Positions 33,901 through 43,993 of a stretch of 64,000 nt of DNA are shown here, piece by piece; the first letter of the stretch is position 1, and each line of letters opens with the position of its first letter. Position numbers and translations under genes: made by a program. Origin of the DNA: Venturia oleaginea. Lineage: Eukaryota; Ascomycota; Dothideomycetes; Venturiales; Venturiaceae. Below the pieces are notes generated by a model. The model made no database searches. It was not told where the DNA came from and saw nothing but the letters and a program-made list of their open reading frames with translations. The stretch lies in NCBI GenBank assembly GCA_013176395.1, contig JABMLP010000007.1:434001-498000 (forward strand). The letters run 5' to 3'.

Positions 33901-35790
33901 TCTTAGGGACTTGGCCCCGTAATGGGCAAACCTTCTATGCCATAGCTCCCACTGAGCCTTCTTCCTAGTGAGAGATGGGGACAGCTCCTCACTTTCGTCA
34001 AGGGGAATAGGTTCGCCTTCTGCAGAAGGGAAAGCCCATTCAAGCTCATGGACTTTTCTCCCTTTCCTCTTTCCCTTTTCCTGCAAGTTCTTGATGTTTG
34101 TAACGATAGGGACTCCTCTCCTAACGATAGTTTGAAGAACAGGTTCGCCATTGGTGCTTGAGAGAACATTGAAGTCTGGTGGCCGAATATCAAATTGAGT
34201 CGAGAGTTTATTCCATGATACAAGATTGACTCCGAGTCCAGATACAAGCAAAACCTTTTCAAGAACTACCTTATTGCCTCTCCTATCCTCCATGACTGCA
34301 TCTCCTTCATAACTCGCAGAAAGGATTCCGCCTCCAACCTTAATCAGTCTCTTCATAGGTAATGGCTTGAGTCTACCCCTGAAGAGAGATTGTTGGTCAG
34401 TCATATGAGATGAGGCGCAGGAATCGAGCAACCATTGCTGGGGTAGGAGCTTACCCATCGCTTCGACGCTGGTATGGGCAACTTCATCGTGGATTTCATC
34501 CTCGGAGGAGACCTCCTCTGTTTCCTCGTCTCCAGTCTCAGGTTCTGACTGAGCAGCGTAAGCTCTTGCTGTTTTCTTGGGTCGCTGTTTCTTGACATCT
34601 AGGACTATCTTGGAAATCAGTTTCACAAGCTCGTCTTGGCTGAGGCTCTCGGAGGATGAGGATAAATGCGAAGGCAGTTTGGAACTTCGTTGCTTGGTTG
34701 TCGACTTCTTGAGGTTGGGACTCTTCCCTGTTCTTCTTTTCTCGACGGTGTCTTTTGCAGCTGAGAGGTGTTCGCAGTCCATAATTAGGTGCGGGCCGTG
34801 ACAGAGGTAGCAGCTGACATTCTTTCCGCTTCTAGATTTGTTCTTCTGGTTCTGGGATACCATTGCCGTTTCGTTTATCCTGATATCGGCCTCTCTTCCT
34901 TTCAGGAGCTTAAGGATGTGTTCTGGCTGCAGGTATGGCTGCGCTTGGATGGCTTGTTTCATTGCCGAGTACTCTGTTGGAAGAGCTGCCAGAAGGTGTC
35001 TCATCCTCTTCCCTGGGAGTTGGTAGTGAGCTTCTTCCGGAGGGACTGATGCAATCTTTACCCCAAGATTGGTAAGGTACGTCCAAGAGCCATCAATTGT
35101 ATCTCCCTCGTCCATCCTGAAGTTGACAAACTCCTGGATAGAAGAGGTAATATCTGCTGTCATGACCTCCATGTACTTCGTCATCAGAACTTCCCACAGA
35201 TCTGATGCCCTCTCGTAGATACTGTACAGGTTCTGGTCGTCTTCTGACAGGCACATCATGATCTTATGTATCGCCTTGCTGTTAGCAGACACCCAGTCAT
35301 CATAGGGCCTCATGGCTGAATCTGCTCTTGTCTTGTTTGACGAAGTATCTTGAGAGTCCTTTTCTTCCACGAAAGTAAACTCCGGGTGCGGGGGAGTATC
35401 TCCTCTAGCCTTGGCATCTTGATTTGCTGCCAGCTCTTTATCATCTAGCTGTAGAGAGACTTTCACGAAGGTCTGTTTCTTTGGACGAGAGGAGGGCGGA
35501 GCGGGGTAGGAGAATGTCGAGGGTTGTGAGGACCAAGGAATGAATCCTTGTCCCTCAGCACCTGGTGGTTTTGGTGCTCTTGTCTGTACCAGATGGCGAT
35601 CATCTGGAAGGTCGTATGTATTGTACTTGATGGCCTGGGAAATGACCCACCAGGTCCCTTCACCAGTCAAGTAATTCCTTGCTCTTTGGAACCACGTCCT
35701 TGAGTTCTCGCAACTCAGTGTTGGCAGTGGCTGCCTGGATTTGTGCTCTGAAGACATGTCCCTTGGTCTTCCTTTCCTGACTCTTGTCAA
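30946..35790 (-). pseudogene. Copia polyprotein gag-PR-INT-RT-RNase H, one stop
   Basis: A single frame of 1,614 codons from 35790 to 30946, interrupted only by TAG at 31875-31873. Gag occupies about residues 30-330, with a CCHC knuckle CYLCHGPHLIMDC (about 325). The protease active site reads LLDSCASSHM (about 455), with Cys where Gly is expected. Integrase has an HHCC finger (about 620-665) and D,D,E residues (SVDICGP; RIDNAGE; NGVAERN). RT starts near 1110 and has TWVDDI just before the TAG. RNase H (STMEAEYMA; DNQACLSLVKD; KHIDIAYN) ends the protein. CAG suits the stop position. Coding lies upstream of the LINE insertion, which is only in the 3' LTR. Confidence 0.9.
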
Positions 35791-35832
35791 AGCACTTGTA
35801 CACCTCTTGTCCTTAGGAGGGTTGTTGTTCCT

Positions 35833-36020
35833 TTGTTCGATCCTGATCCCGTCAAATCAAACGCCTGCTCTTATCCTTGGGAGAGTTGGTGTCCCTTGTT
35901 CGATCCTGACCCCGTCAGATCAAACGCCTGCTCTTATCCTTGGGAGAGTTGGTGTCCCTGTTTGAATGCTGACCCTGTCACACTCAACGCCGTCTCTTAT
36001 CCTTGGGAGAGACGTAGTTC
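35833..36020. repeat. 64-bp tandem repeats in the copia leader
   Basis: Almost three copies of a unit of about 64 bp containing CTCTTATCCTTGGGAGAG, an imperfect hairpin, between the primer-binding site and the gag start. The last copy is the most diverged. Confidence 0.8.
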
Positions 36021-36058
36021 CCTTGCTATCGGGTTAGTCCTGTAGAACCTAGGCAAAA

Positions 36059-36073
36059 CCCGGGCTCATAACC
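36059..36073 (-). promoter_or_regulatory. Copia primer-binding site, initiator tRNA-Met type
   Basis: Next to the 5' LTR the minus strand reads GGTTATGAGCCCGGG. GGGCTCATAACC is the anticodon stem-loop sequence of initiator tRNA-Met, so priming by a cut tRNA half, as known for copia-type elements, is likely. Confidence 0.75.
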
Positions 36074-36304
36074 TGTCACGCTGAACGAGCAAAACAGAGT
36101 TATTCGGAAGTAGATTCAACACGAACTTAACGATAGGAGCCGATGAACAGAACGAGTGTCACCCTGTGACTTGACTGTATTGACTGCAGAGGTTAAGTAC
36201 ACCGTTGCATCTGCATGCATATATATGCATGTCAATGCATTCCTTGGCATCTATCACGTGCACTATGCCTGAGGTATCAAGGACTGGCATGCCACTGTTC
36301 AACA
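36074..36304 (-). repeat. Copia 5' LTR
   Basis: 231 bp, TGT...ACA, uninterrupted. The left LTR has the same sequence split at 29214/30833. Confidence 0.92.
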
Positions 36305-36396
36305 TCCTGTTGATTTCTCTGAGTAACCTAGAACTGCCGAACTGATGTGAAGAACATGTCGTTTCGATTTGTTGTCGTGTCTCGATGAACGTCTTT

Positions 36397-37971
36397 TCAA
36401 CGAGACTGTGAGTTTTCCGAACTCGGGGTATATGGGGCTGATCCGAAGCCGTAGCTTGTGGTGCTAGAAGAGGCGGTAGAACCTGAGCGTTCTTCAGGGC
36501 CTTGAGTGATCCGGGAAGTCTGGACGTTCTGTGGATACGCTCCCGATGCTCCTGACATACTCATATTGCTAAAGCTCATAGGGGGAATGAAGTTTCGAGC
36601 TCCGGAGTTGCCAAACTGCATGGGGTCACTGGCGAACTGGTTGGGAGTAGTGAACTGATTGGAGAGGCGTCCACGCTGGGCTTTCTTAGGGCATACGGCG
36701 GCGATGTGCTTCTGACCATTAGGTATAATTACTACGGGCTCTCCGCAGTATCCGCAACGGTTGTTGGTCTTTCGCCATTGGATATTGGCGGCTTTCTCTT
36801 CCAGGGTCCAGGATACAATTGGTTTCATCTGGAGAGACGGGAGGCAGGTACCTATGTCGGCGCCGGCACTACCGTTGAGGTTCATAACTGAAATGTCCAT
36901 GGCATCTCCGAAAGCGTGAGAAGTGGCGGGGGAGACTAGGAATGCGCGTTGGGATGCAGAGGGAGCGGTAGCTGATGTAGATGATCCTGAGAATACGGGA
37001 GCTTTTCGAGCTCGAGAGATTTTCTCGAATTGTTTCATGTTGGCTTCGCAGTTGTGGCACAGATCGATTAACTCCTCCAGTTTCTTTGTCGTGGGGACGT
37101 GAATCATTGCTCCGCTGAGTTCTGCGCTCAGGCCGTTGCGAAAGTTGACAATCATAAGTTGTTCCAAGGGGTTTGCGGGTTCTGAGACGTGAGGGAGGGT
37201 AATTCCGGCTTCTTGGAGTAGGCGTCGGAAGTCTGCGGCGTAAGTAGCAAATGTTCGGTTTGCCATCTTGTGGTTCTGCAGCTTATTCATAGCATCTTGA
37301 GTATCGAAACGAGGAGCGTAGCTGTCGTTGAGTTTTGAGATAAATTCGTCGAGGGATTCAAAAGGCCATGAATTCGTAGTTTCGTTGTAGTATGGGCGAA
37401 TTGTGGATTTGCACTTGTCGTCAAGTCGATTGAAGGCGTAAGTAACTTGTGAGTTTACTGAAGGGAATGCTTTGGAGTCTGCGCTGAGTTTTATCCGGAG
37501 GTCTAAGAGCCAGCTCTTGTATTTGTTTTTATCTCCTTCAAAGATAGAGATGTCGCCTTGGGTTGGTCGAGGGGCGGAGATTTCGCGAAAAGTAACGCCC
37601 TGGAGTTCTGCTCGAAGGGCGCGAGCTTCGTTCTCAGAGGCTTCGAGCTTGAGTTCTTGAATTGAACGGGACATGGTATCCTGGTCTCGCTGGGCTGTGT
37701 TGAACATATGGGAGATGGTAGCTAAAAGCTGGAGGAGTGGGAGCGCCGAAGCGCGGTCGAGAGTAACGTGTGAGACTGGGACGTATTCATTTTCGTTGAC
37801 TGAGGCTTCGTCCGCCGGGGTTGCAAAGGTAGCTTGGATCTTCTGAGTAAGGGTTGCTGCGAGTCTAGGGGTTATAGAGAAGTCGTAGAAGGCTAGGGGC
37901 TTTTCGAGAGTACTGTTTTCGAGGGTGGTAGTATCGTCCGCAAGGGAGGGAAGGTCGAGAATTCGGGGCAT
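36397..37971 (-). CDS. Gypsy 1 gag
   Basis: A 524-residue intact frame from ATG 37971 to the stop at 36397. It has the retrotransposon gag core (SIFEGDKNKYKSWLLDLRIK; FESLDEFISKLNDSY; LEQLMIVNFRNGLS) and one CCHC-like zinc knuckle (CGYCGE...HIAAVC, about residues 405-425). It lies just inside the 5' LTR. Pol follows in another frame, but the copia insertion now separates the two. Confidence 0.88.
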   Translation of the reverse strand: MPRILDLPSLADDTTTLENSTLEKPLAFYDFSITPRLAATLTQKIQATFATPADEASVNENEYVPVSHVTLDRASALPLLQLLATISHMFNTAQRDQDTMSRSIQELKLEASENEARALRAELQGVTFREISAPRPTQGDISIFEGDKNKYKSWLLDLRIKLSADSKAFPSVNSQVTYAFNRLDDKCKSTIRPYYNETTNSWPFESLDEFISKLNDSYAPRFDTQDAMNKLQNHKMANRTFATYAADFRRLLQEAGITLPHVSEPANPLEQLMIVNFRNGLSAELSGAMIHVPTTKKLEELIDLCHNCEANMKQFEKISRARKAPVFSGSSTSATAPSASQRAFLVSPATSHAFGDAMDISVMNLNGSAGADIGTCLPSLQMKPIVSWTLEEKAANIQWRKTNNRCGYCGEPVVIIPNGQKHIAAVCPKKAQRGRLSNQFTTPNQFASDPMQFGNSGARNFIPPMSFSNMSMSGASGAYPQNVQTSRITQGPEERSGSTASSSTTSYGFGSAPYTPSSENSQSR

Positions 37972-38031
37972 AGTTGGTGAGGTTTGTTGGCTGCGTAGAC
38001 AATAGCAGCCCGACTTTTATCGTGAAAAGGG

Positions 38032-38041
38032 ATCCTTACAA
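38032..38041 (-). promoter_or_regulatory. Gypsy 1 putative self-priming site
   Basis: Two bases inside the 5' LTR boundary the minus strand reads TTGTAAGGAT. Its exact complement ATCCTTACAA occurs within the LTR (38115-38106 in transcript sense). This is the layout of Tf1/sushi elements, where the transcript 5' end folds back as primer. Confidence 0.6.
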
Positions 38042-38043
38042 AC

Positions 38044-38247
38044 TGTCACGTTTGACCTTGGACTTGACTTGGAAGCATGACTTGAATTCTATGGGATGTG
38101 CGAAGTTGTAAGGATGAGGAGCTAACTAAGAGGTAGAGACGAGTCTAAGTACTTGCGACCAGTCTCGCGCTAGACCTGATCGAGCAGAACCACCACATTT
38201 AACTACGTTTAACTGCATTCGAATACCAACATAGTTCGATCATGACA
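38044..38247 (-). repeat. Gypsy 1 5' LTR
   Basis: 204 bp, the partner of 24902-25105. Right flank GCTTG (38248-38252) repeats the left target site. Confidence 0.93.
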
Positions 38248-38272
38248 GCTTGCTTCGTGTGCATATGACTTA

Positions 38273-38591
38273 TGCTTGATTGTATCTAAGTAACAGGTCG
38301 TTACTGTAGTAGGTTGAAGAAGCTCCTATGTGAGAAACATAACATGAGATAACCACGAAGAGAGAAAGGAAAGTCCGTCCAACGTCCTCCCTATATACCC
38401 TTCTGGTTCTGGGTGCCAAGGTGTATTCCCACACCTCTTGGCTCTTCCCACACTTTCCACACTGTGGGCAATGCCAAGTGCTGTGGAAACTGTGTGAATA
38501 TCACGTGACTCCTGCACGTACTATTCTCTCTTAGGACTGACCTGGTTGCACCAGTCCCCTCTTGTGCGCCCAACGGATTCCACTCCACATC
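38273..38591 (-). repeat. LTR-like repeat X, second copy, split by gypsy 2
   Basis: Matches 18526-18737 in inverse orientation over about 200 bp, with the same TATA-like stretch, then continues with unrelated-looking sequence. Gypsy 2 is inserted at 38587/38592. The far end may be CAGTCCTAACA at 44184, but no target duplication was found, so the limits are uncertain. Confidence 0.45.
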
Positions 38592-38767
38592 TGTTATGGG
38601 CATGGCCCATGGTTGGTATAGGCTAAGAGCCTAAGCCTGATTGAGCCTAGTATAGAGAAAGAACCTCATTGAGGTTCTCTGTTTGTAGATACCTTCACTC
38701 CTTAACTGAATCTAAACAATCTTTGGCTACGAGTATGCTGCGTCTTTCCAGCTACCGTCCCGTAATA
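38592..38767 (+). repeat. Gypsy 2 5' LTR
   Basis: Starts TGTTATGGGCATGGCCCAT and ends CCCGTAATA. It contains a perfect 7-bp-stem hairpin (GAACCTCATTGAGGTTC at 38661-38677) and TATAGAGA at about 38651. Confidence 0.93.
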
Positions 38768-38778
38768 TAGATTCAGTT
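38768..38778 (+). promoter_or_regulatory. Gypsy 2 putative self-priming site
   Basis: TAGATTCAGTT directly after the 5' LTR is the exact reverse complement of AACTGAATCTA at 38704-38714 inside the LTR. Eleven bases is the length used by Tf1. This predicts a transcript start at about 38704. Confidence 0.68.
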
Positions 38779-38801
38779 CTTTACAAACCTAGGTGTACTT
38801 G

Positions 38802-39896
38802 ATGCGTAGCAACAGTACCCTATCGACTCCTACAACCTACACCCCTACTACCGACGACGACCCAATCGCGAGCATTACGCAAGGAATCGACAAACTCTCA
38901 ATGGCTCGAGCAAATTCGCCTGACACCGTACAACAATTGGTGGCAGCTCTGACCGCAGTCAGTGTTGATGGGAACACCGGTGCAAAAGCTATTGCATGGC
39001 CTAAATGGGACGGGAAAAGAGACAACTACACGCTGTTCAGATGGCAGATCAAGACAAAAATCACTGTTGAAAATGGGAAGCTTGGAAGCAATCAAGGAAT
39101 ATGCGCGAACATCTTCAACGGGCTTCCGACAGAGAAACAACAACGCGTCATCCAATGGCTAAGCAATGGAGAGCAACATGACAACTACGAACCCGAGTCC
39201 TTTATCAAGCATATGGACGACAAGTTCTTAGATCATGAAGCGGAAGCTAAAGCTCTCGACGAGCTGAACAAGATTAGCCAAGGCAGCAGACAACCGTTCG
39301 AAGACTTCCGCCAGCAGTTCGAACAACTGACATCGCACGCTGGATCCCTAGCGCCGCAAAGAGCCTCAAAGATCACTATCATGAACAACGCGCTCAACTA
39401 CTCCCTCCAACAGACCTTGAAATCAGTGCGATTGTCCAGGGACGACTACGACACTTACGTAAAAGATGTACAGTACTTCGCGACGAAGACAGAGGCTCTA
39501 TCCCACCAACGCCGCTATCCAAGTACGGATAAGGAGACGCCAACGACTCGAGGGAGGCCACAATCACCCCAAACAGTCAGTCGTGACGCAGAAGGCGATG
39601 TCGAAATGACTGGCATCAACGCCCTTTCAGCGCAGATCGCAGCACTGATAGCTCGGGTCGATACACTCGGAAAGGATGCGAAGAAGGACCGACGACCTAG
39701 AGCGAAATGGCGATCCCAAACAGAGTTCTTGGCACTTATACAAGCGGGCAAATGCGGGCGCTGTAAGAAGCCCAAGCACCACCCGAACGTATGCGAATTC
39801 CGACCAGCAACACGTCCAAAGACTCAGGTCACTGCGGTAATCACACAGCATACCGATGACTCCCTACAGGAAGCCTCATCAGAGTCGGAAAACTAG
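38802..39896 (+). CDS. Gypsy 2 gag
   Basis: Intact frame of 364 residues from the first ATG (38802), 34 nt after the 5' LTR. It has a gag core ([34 protein letters not shown]) and a CCHC zinc knuckle ([14 protein letters not shown], about residues 328-341). An acidic tail ends in TAG at 39894-39896. Pol is in another frame starting just after, so a frameshift or reinitiation would be needed for its expression. Confidence 0.87.
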   Translation: MRSNSTLSTPTTYTPTTDDDPIASITQGIDKLSMARANSPDTVQQLVAALTAVSVDGNTGAKAIAWPKWDGKRDNYTLFRWQIKTKITVENGKLGSNQGICANIFNGLPTEKQQRVIQWLSNGEQHDNYEPESFIKHMDDKFLDHEAEAKALDELNKISQGSRQPFEDFRQQFEQLTSHAGSLAPQRASKITIMNNALNYSLQQTLKSVRLSRDDYDTYVKDVQYFATKTEALSHQRRYPSTDKETPTTRGRPQSPQTVSRDAEGDVEMTGINALSAQIAALIARVDTLGKDAKKDRRPRAKWRSQTEFLALIQAGKCGRCKKPKHHPNVCEFRPATRPKTQVTAVITQHTDDSLQEASSESEN

Positions 39897-39904
39897 CTAC
39901 CCTT

Positions 39905-42900
39905 GTGCATCGTCGCGCACGAGGGTCTGAAGTAGATGTACATGGCGAAGACATTACAAAGCTACCAGGCATAAGAGAAATCAAAGCAGCAAAGGATAGG
40001 ATGGAAAGTACACCCTTCTTGATAGATACCTTGATCAACGGAACTTCTTTCACCGAATCCTTCTTTGATAACGGCTGCCTCCCTTATGCTGCTTTCAGCG
40101 AGAAGAGTGTCCAAACACATCGTCTACCGCGCATCCCAATTGACACCAAACAATTGGCACTGGCTAAAGAGAGCCACGAGAACGGAGAAGACCTCCGTAT
40201 TACGCACATGACCTACGCTACGATCGACATTGATGGTCGAGCAGAGCGAGTCTATGGGTATATAGTGAAAGGATTGAGCTTCCCTATTATCCTAGGCAAG
40301 GCATGGGCAGAGAGAAACTGGGTGCGATATATAGCAGCTAAGAGAAAGCTGCTTATTGGTCAAGGATCCCAGCGCATCACAGTAAGAGAAAAGGGGTGGC
40401 TAGAACAGAACACCAAAGCGCGAGACCGGCTCGCTCACGTGCGGGCGGCTTGTCTAGTGTCAGGATCTGTATTTGCAGCTATTGTTGGAAGGGCCCAGCG
40501 ACGGTTGAGAAGAGATGGACCGGATGGTACACAAGTGCTGGCTATCTCGATGTCGGATATCAACAAGGCCCTAAGCAAGTTAGCAGAAAGAAAACAGAGA
40601 AAGACTGAGGAAGAAATGCGACAAGAGATACCAGAAGAAATAGCAGAGCATGCTGATGCCTTTCTCGACGACGAAGACGGAGAGATCGCGCCCCATCAAG
40701 AGGGTCGCGATCACGTTATCGAATTGATACGAGATGAACAAGGTCGCGAGGCAGAAGTTCCTTGGGGCCCATTATACGGCATGTCGAGGGAAGAGCTATT
40801 AGTCCTACGAAAAACACTTTCGGACTATATGGACAAGGGCTGGATACGCGCCAGCAACTCACCAGCGGCAGCCCCAGTCTTATTTGTAAGGAAACCAGGT
40901 GGAGGCATTCGGATGTGTGTAGACTATCGGGCACTGAATCGAATCACTCGATCGGACCGCTACCCATTGCCACTAATCCGAGAAACCCTACGAAATCTAG
41001 CAACAGCGCGTTGGTACACCAAACTTGACGTCAGAGCGGCATTTCATCGGCTCCGCATCAAGCACGGCGATGAGTGGAAAACGGCTTTTCGCACTCGATT
41101 TGGACTATTCGAATGGCTAGTTACCCCCTTCGGACTAGCTGGCGCACCCGCGAGCTTTTAACGATACATCAACGGAGTCCTACGGGAATCCCTAGATATC
41201 TGCTGTTCAGCCTACATGGACGATGTCTTGATATGGAGCGACGGCGACTATCTGGATCACATGGTTAAGGTTAACCAAATTCTTGCCAAGCTCAAGACTG
41301 CTGGACTTCGGCTAGACTTAAGCAAGTGCGAGTTTGCTGTTCAGGAGGTCAAATATCTGGGGTTCATTATCACTGCAGGAGAAGGGATCAAAGTCGACCC
41401 AGAGAAAGTTGCCGCGATTAAAGAATGGGAGGCTCCAGTCAATGTCACAGGCGTACGCTCCTTCCTAGGCTTTGCAAATTTCTACCGAGACTTCATCGAC
41501 AACTTCTCAGAGCTCTCCGACCCCTTAATCAAGTTAACACGGAAGGCCGTCGCTTTTGTCTGGAACAAAGAACATGAGAACGCCTTTCAAGTCTTGAAGG
41601 AGCTATTCATCTCCGCCCCAATACTGGCTCACTGGAATCCAGACCTGGATACGGTACTCGAGTGCGACTGCTCTGGCTACGCGCTGGGAGGCACGTTGTC
41701 GCAGAAGGATATGAAAGGAAAACTACGACCAGTAGCATACTTCTCCCGCAAGCTCACTGCGGCTGAATGTAACTACGAGATCCACGATAAAGAATTACTG
41801 GCAGTAATCAAGTCCATTGAACACTGGAGAGGAGAACTACGCAGTGTTGCAGCACCTTTCAAAGTCCTTACCGATCACAAGAATCTCCGCTACTTTATGA
41901 CAGCGCAGCGTTTGTCAGAGAGACAAGCAAGATGGTCGCTAATTCTATCTGAGTACCAATTCCAGCTGGAATTTCGCGCCGGAAAACTAGCGCAAAGACC
42001 AGACGCACTATCAAGAAGACATCAAGATATGCCACATGACAAGAACGACGAGAGACTACAAGGGCGAGTGGCCCAGTTGATCAAGGACGAATGGCTTCCT
42101 CCTCTTTCCGAGAGGACGACCGAAACAATCGCAATACAAGCCCTTATCTGCCCAGTCAATACACCGAATACATCCAATAGTACATGGGACGTTATACGGG
42201 AGCCCCAGCAAAATGCTGGACTGGACGGTCGACACCAGCTGACTGCCGAAAACGGTCAACACCGGTCCACTACTAGGTACGGTCAAAACCGGTCAGTTGC
42301 AAAAGGATGCGATCTTTTCGAGAAACCAGAGTTACAACTTCTCTGGGATCGCGCAATAGCAGAGGACCAATCCTACGAAGCTATTCATACGGCTATAGTT
42401 ACTGGCGAACGTTCCTTTCCTCCAGAGCTCAAGTTGTCGGTACAGCTACCCGAATGCGAAGTAGACGACCACGGCGCGGTCACGAGAAGAGGGATCCTAT
42501 GGGTACCAGATTGGGAACCGCTGCGAACAACGCTGGTCCAACAAACTCACGATTCCCATGTTACTGGACACCCAGGGAGAGATAGCACGCTTGCGATTCT
42601 ATCCAGAAGTTTCTTTTGGCCCCAACAATACAAGACAGTCCGGCAGTTTGTACGTAATTGCGACGTATGTGGGAGAACAGGAATATGGCGTGATAAGAAG
42701 CGAGGTCTTCTGAAACCACTTCCAATCCCGGCCCGCTTCCACAGCGAGCTATCAATCGATTTCATGACTGATTTGCCCGCAGAGGAAAACGGCCCAAAAT
42801 ACCTCATGGTTATCACAGATCGCCTCCTCAAAAGTGTTACGTTGGAGGCTATGACTACAATGAGCGCCAAAGAGTGCGCGAAAAGGTTCTTACAATGCCA

Positions 42901-43981
42901 CTATCGCTACCACGGATTTCCCATGGCATTGACGTCGGACAGAGGCAGCAATTGGACAGGTCGTTTTTGGAGGAAGCTTTGCGAACTTACAAAGATTGAG
43001 CAGAGACTCTCTACAGCCTTTCATCCACAGACCGATGGCGCGACCGAGCGTATGAACCAGGAAGTTCTACGCTATCTCCGCGCCTTCATCGCATACTCCC
43101 AACTAGACTGGCCAACGCTACTACCTACGGCTATGTTAGCACTGAACAATCGTGACTCTTCAGTCACAGGGATGAGTCCATTCTATCTAACCCACGGCTA
43201 CCATGCGGAACCAATCCAGAAAGTACAACGAATCTCACCCAGTAACTCACCAACAGCCGATGCCGAGACCTTTGTGCAACGAATAGAAGAGGCACAAGAA
43301 TATGCACAGGCAGCGATGGCCTGGTCCCAGCAGAAGATGGAGAACGACGCCAACAGGTCACGTCAAGCTGCCGAAACGTTAAAAAAGGGCGACAAAGTCT
43401 GGTTGAACCTTAGGAATATCAATACTCCGCAGCTATCAAAGAAACTGTCGTGGACGCAAGCCAAATACACTGTCGAGAACCAGATCTCCCCGATGGTATA
43501 CGAGCTGGCTGACCTGCCAAGTGGTATCCATAACCGTTTCCACGTTGACCTACTCCGCCGAGCCGCAACCGACACACTGCCCTCACAAGAATCCGATGAT
43601 ACCCAGCCGCCACCATTAGTGCCTCAAACCGAAGAAACAGAGGCTGAGTTTGAAGTAGAACGTATACTTCGCGCAGAGAAGAAACGGGTTGGGCGAGGCT
43701 GGGTTCGTCAGTTATTAATCAAATGGAAAGGCTATGCAGATCCCGATTGGCAGCCACGTTCATTATTCACAGAAGTCGAGGACTTAGACCGCTTCGAGGC
43801 AGAGTATGGCAAGGGCGACGGTGTCGGCGAAGATATAGGAGCTCAAACAGGGGCCCGAAGAAACCGAGTAGCGGTGGCCAGCGCCTTCGAATCTGCTACA
43901 AGCTGGCAGAAGCGATGTATGGCGTTTGTCTGTTTGATTATCCCACCTACCACACCCTCTTTAGTCCTGCACACCCGGTAA
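39905..43981 (+). pseudogene. Gypsy 2 pol, stop before the YMDD motif
   Basis: One frame of 1,359 codons broken only by TAA at 41159-41161. Protease motif [12 protein letters not shown] (DNG rather than DSG/DTG). [20 protein letters not shown], then [10 protein letters not shown], the TAA, RYINGVL, and YMDD at 41213-41224. RNase H: VLECDCSGYALGG. HHCC finger: HVTGHPGRDST...CDVCGRTG. Integrase D,D,E: SIDFMTDL, LTSDRGSNW, TDGATERMN. The C-terminal chromodomain (VERILRAEK...LLIKWKGYADPDWQP, near 43640-43790) marks a chromovirus. CAA (Gln) would fit at the stop. The codon lies in the RT palm, so the product lacks activity. Confidence 0.92.
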
Positions 43982-43993
43982 GGAGGGGGGTAA

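Larger units (their letters stand above)
29072..36304 (-). mobile_element. Ty1/copia retrotransposon nested in gypsy 1
   Basis: LTRs of about 231 bp (right 36074-36304; left 29072-30921 interrupted by a LINE derivative). The 5-bp target duplication TCCTG is at 29067-29071 and 36305-36309. It reads on the minus strand. The LTRs differ by a C/T transition near the start (TGTCACG versus TGTTACG) and a 1-bp indel. A polypurine tract (GAGTGGGAG on the minus strand) abuts the 3' LTR at about 30922. Confidence 0.93.
24902..38247 (-). mobile_element. Ty3/gypsy chromodomain retrotransposon 1, with nested copia
   Basis: Two 204-bp LTRs (24902-25105 and 38044-38247) differ at one visible base. The 5-bp target duplication GCTTG is at 24897-24901 and 38248-38252. 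The element reads on the minus strand, so the 5' LTR is at the right. Gag (37971-36397) is separated from pol (29066-25190) by a copia element inserted at 29072-36304. Without the copia the element would be about 6.1 kb. A G-rich polypurine tract lies at the inner edge of the 3' LTR (about 25106-25120). Confidence 0.93.

Noticed and set aside
35833..35990. GTTCGATCC motifs like a tRNA gene B box
   Set aside because: They recur with the 64-bp copia leader repeats and no A box or cloverleaf could be built around them.
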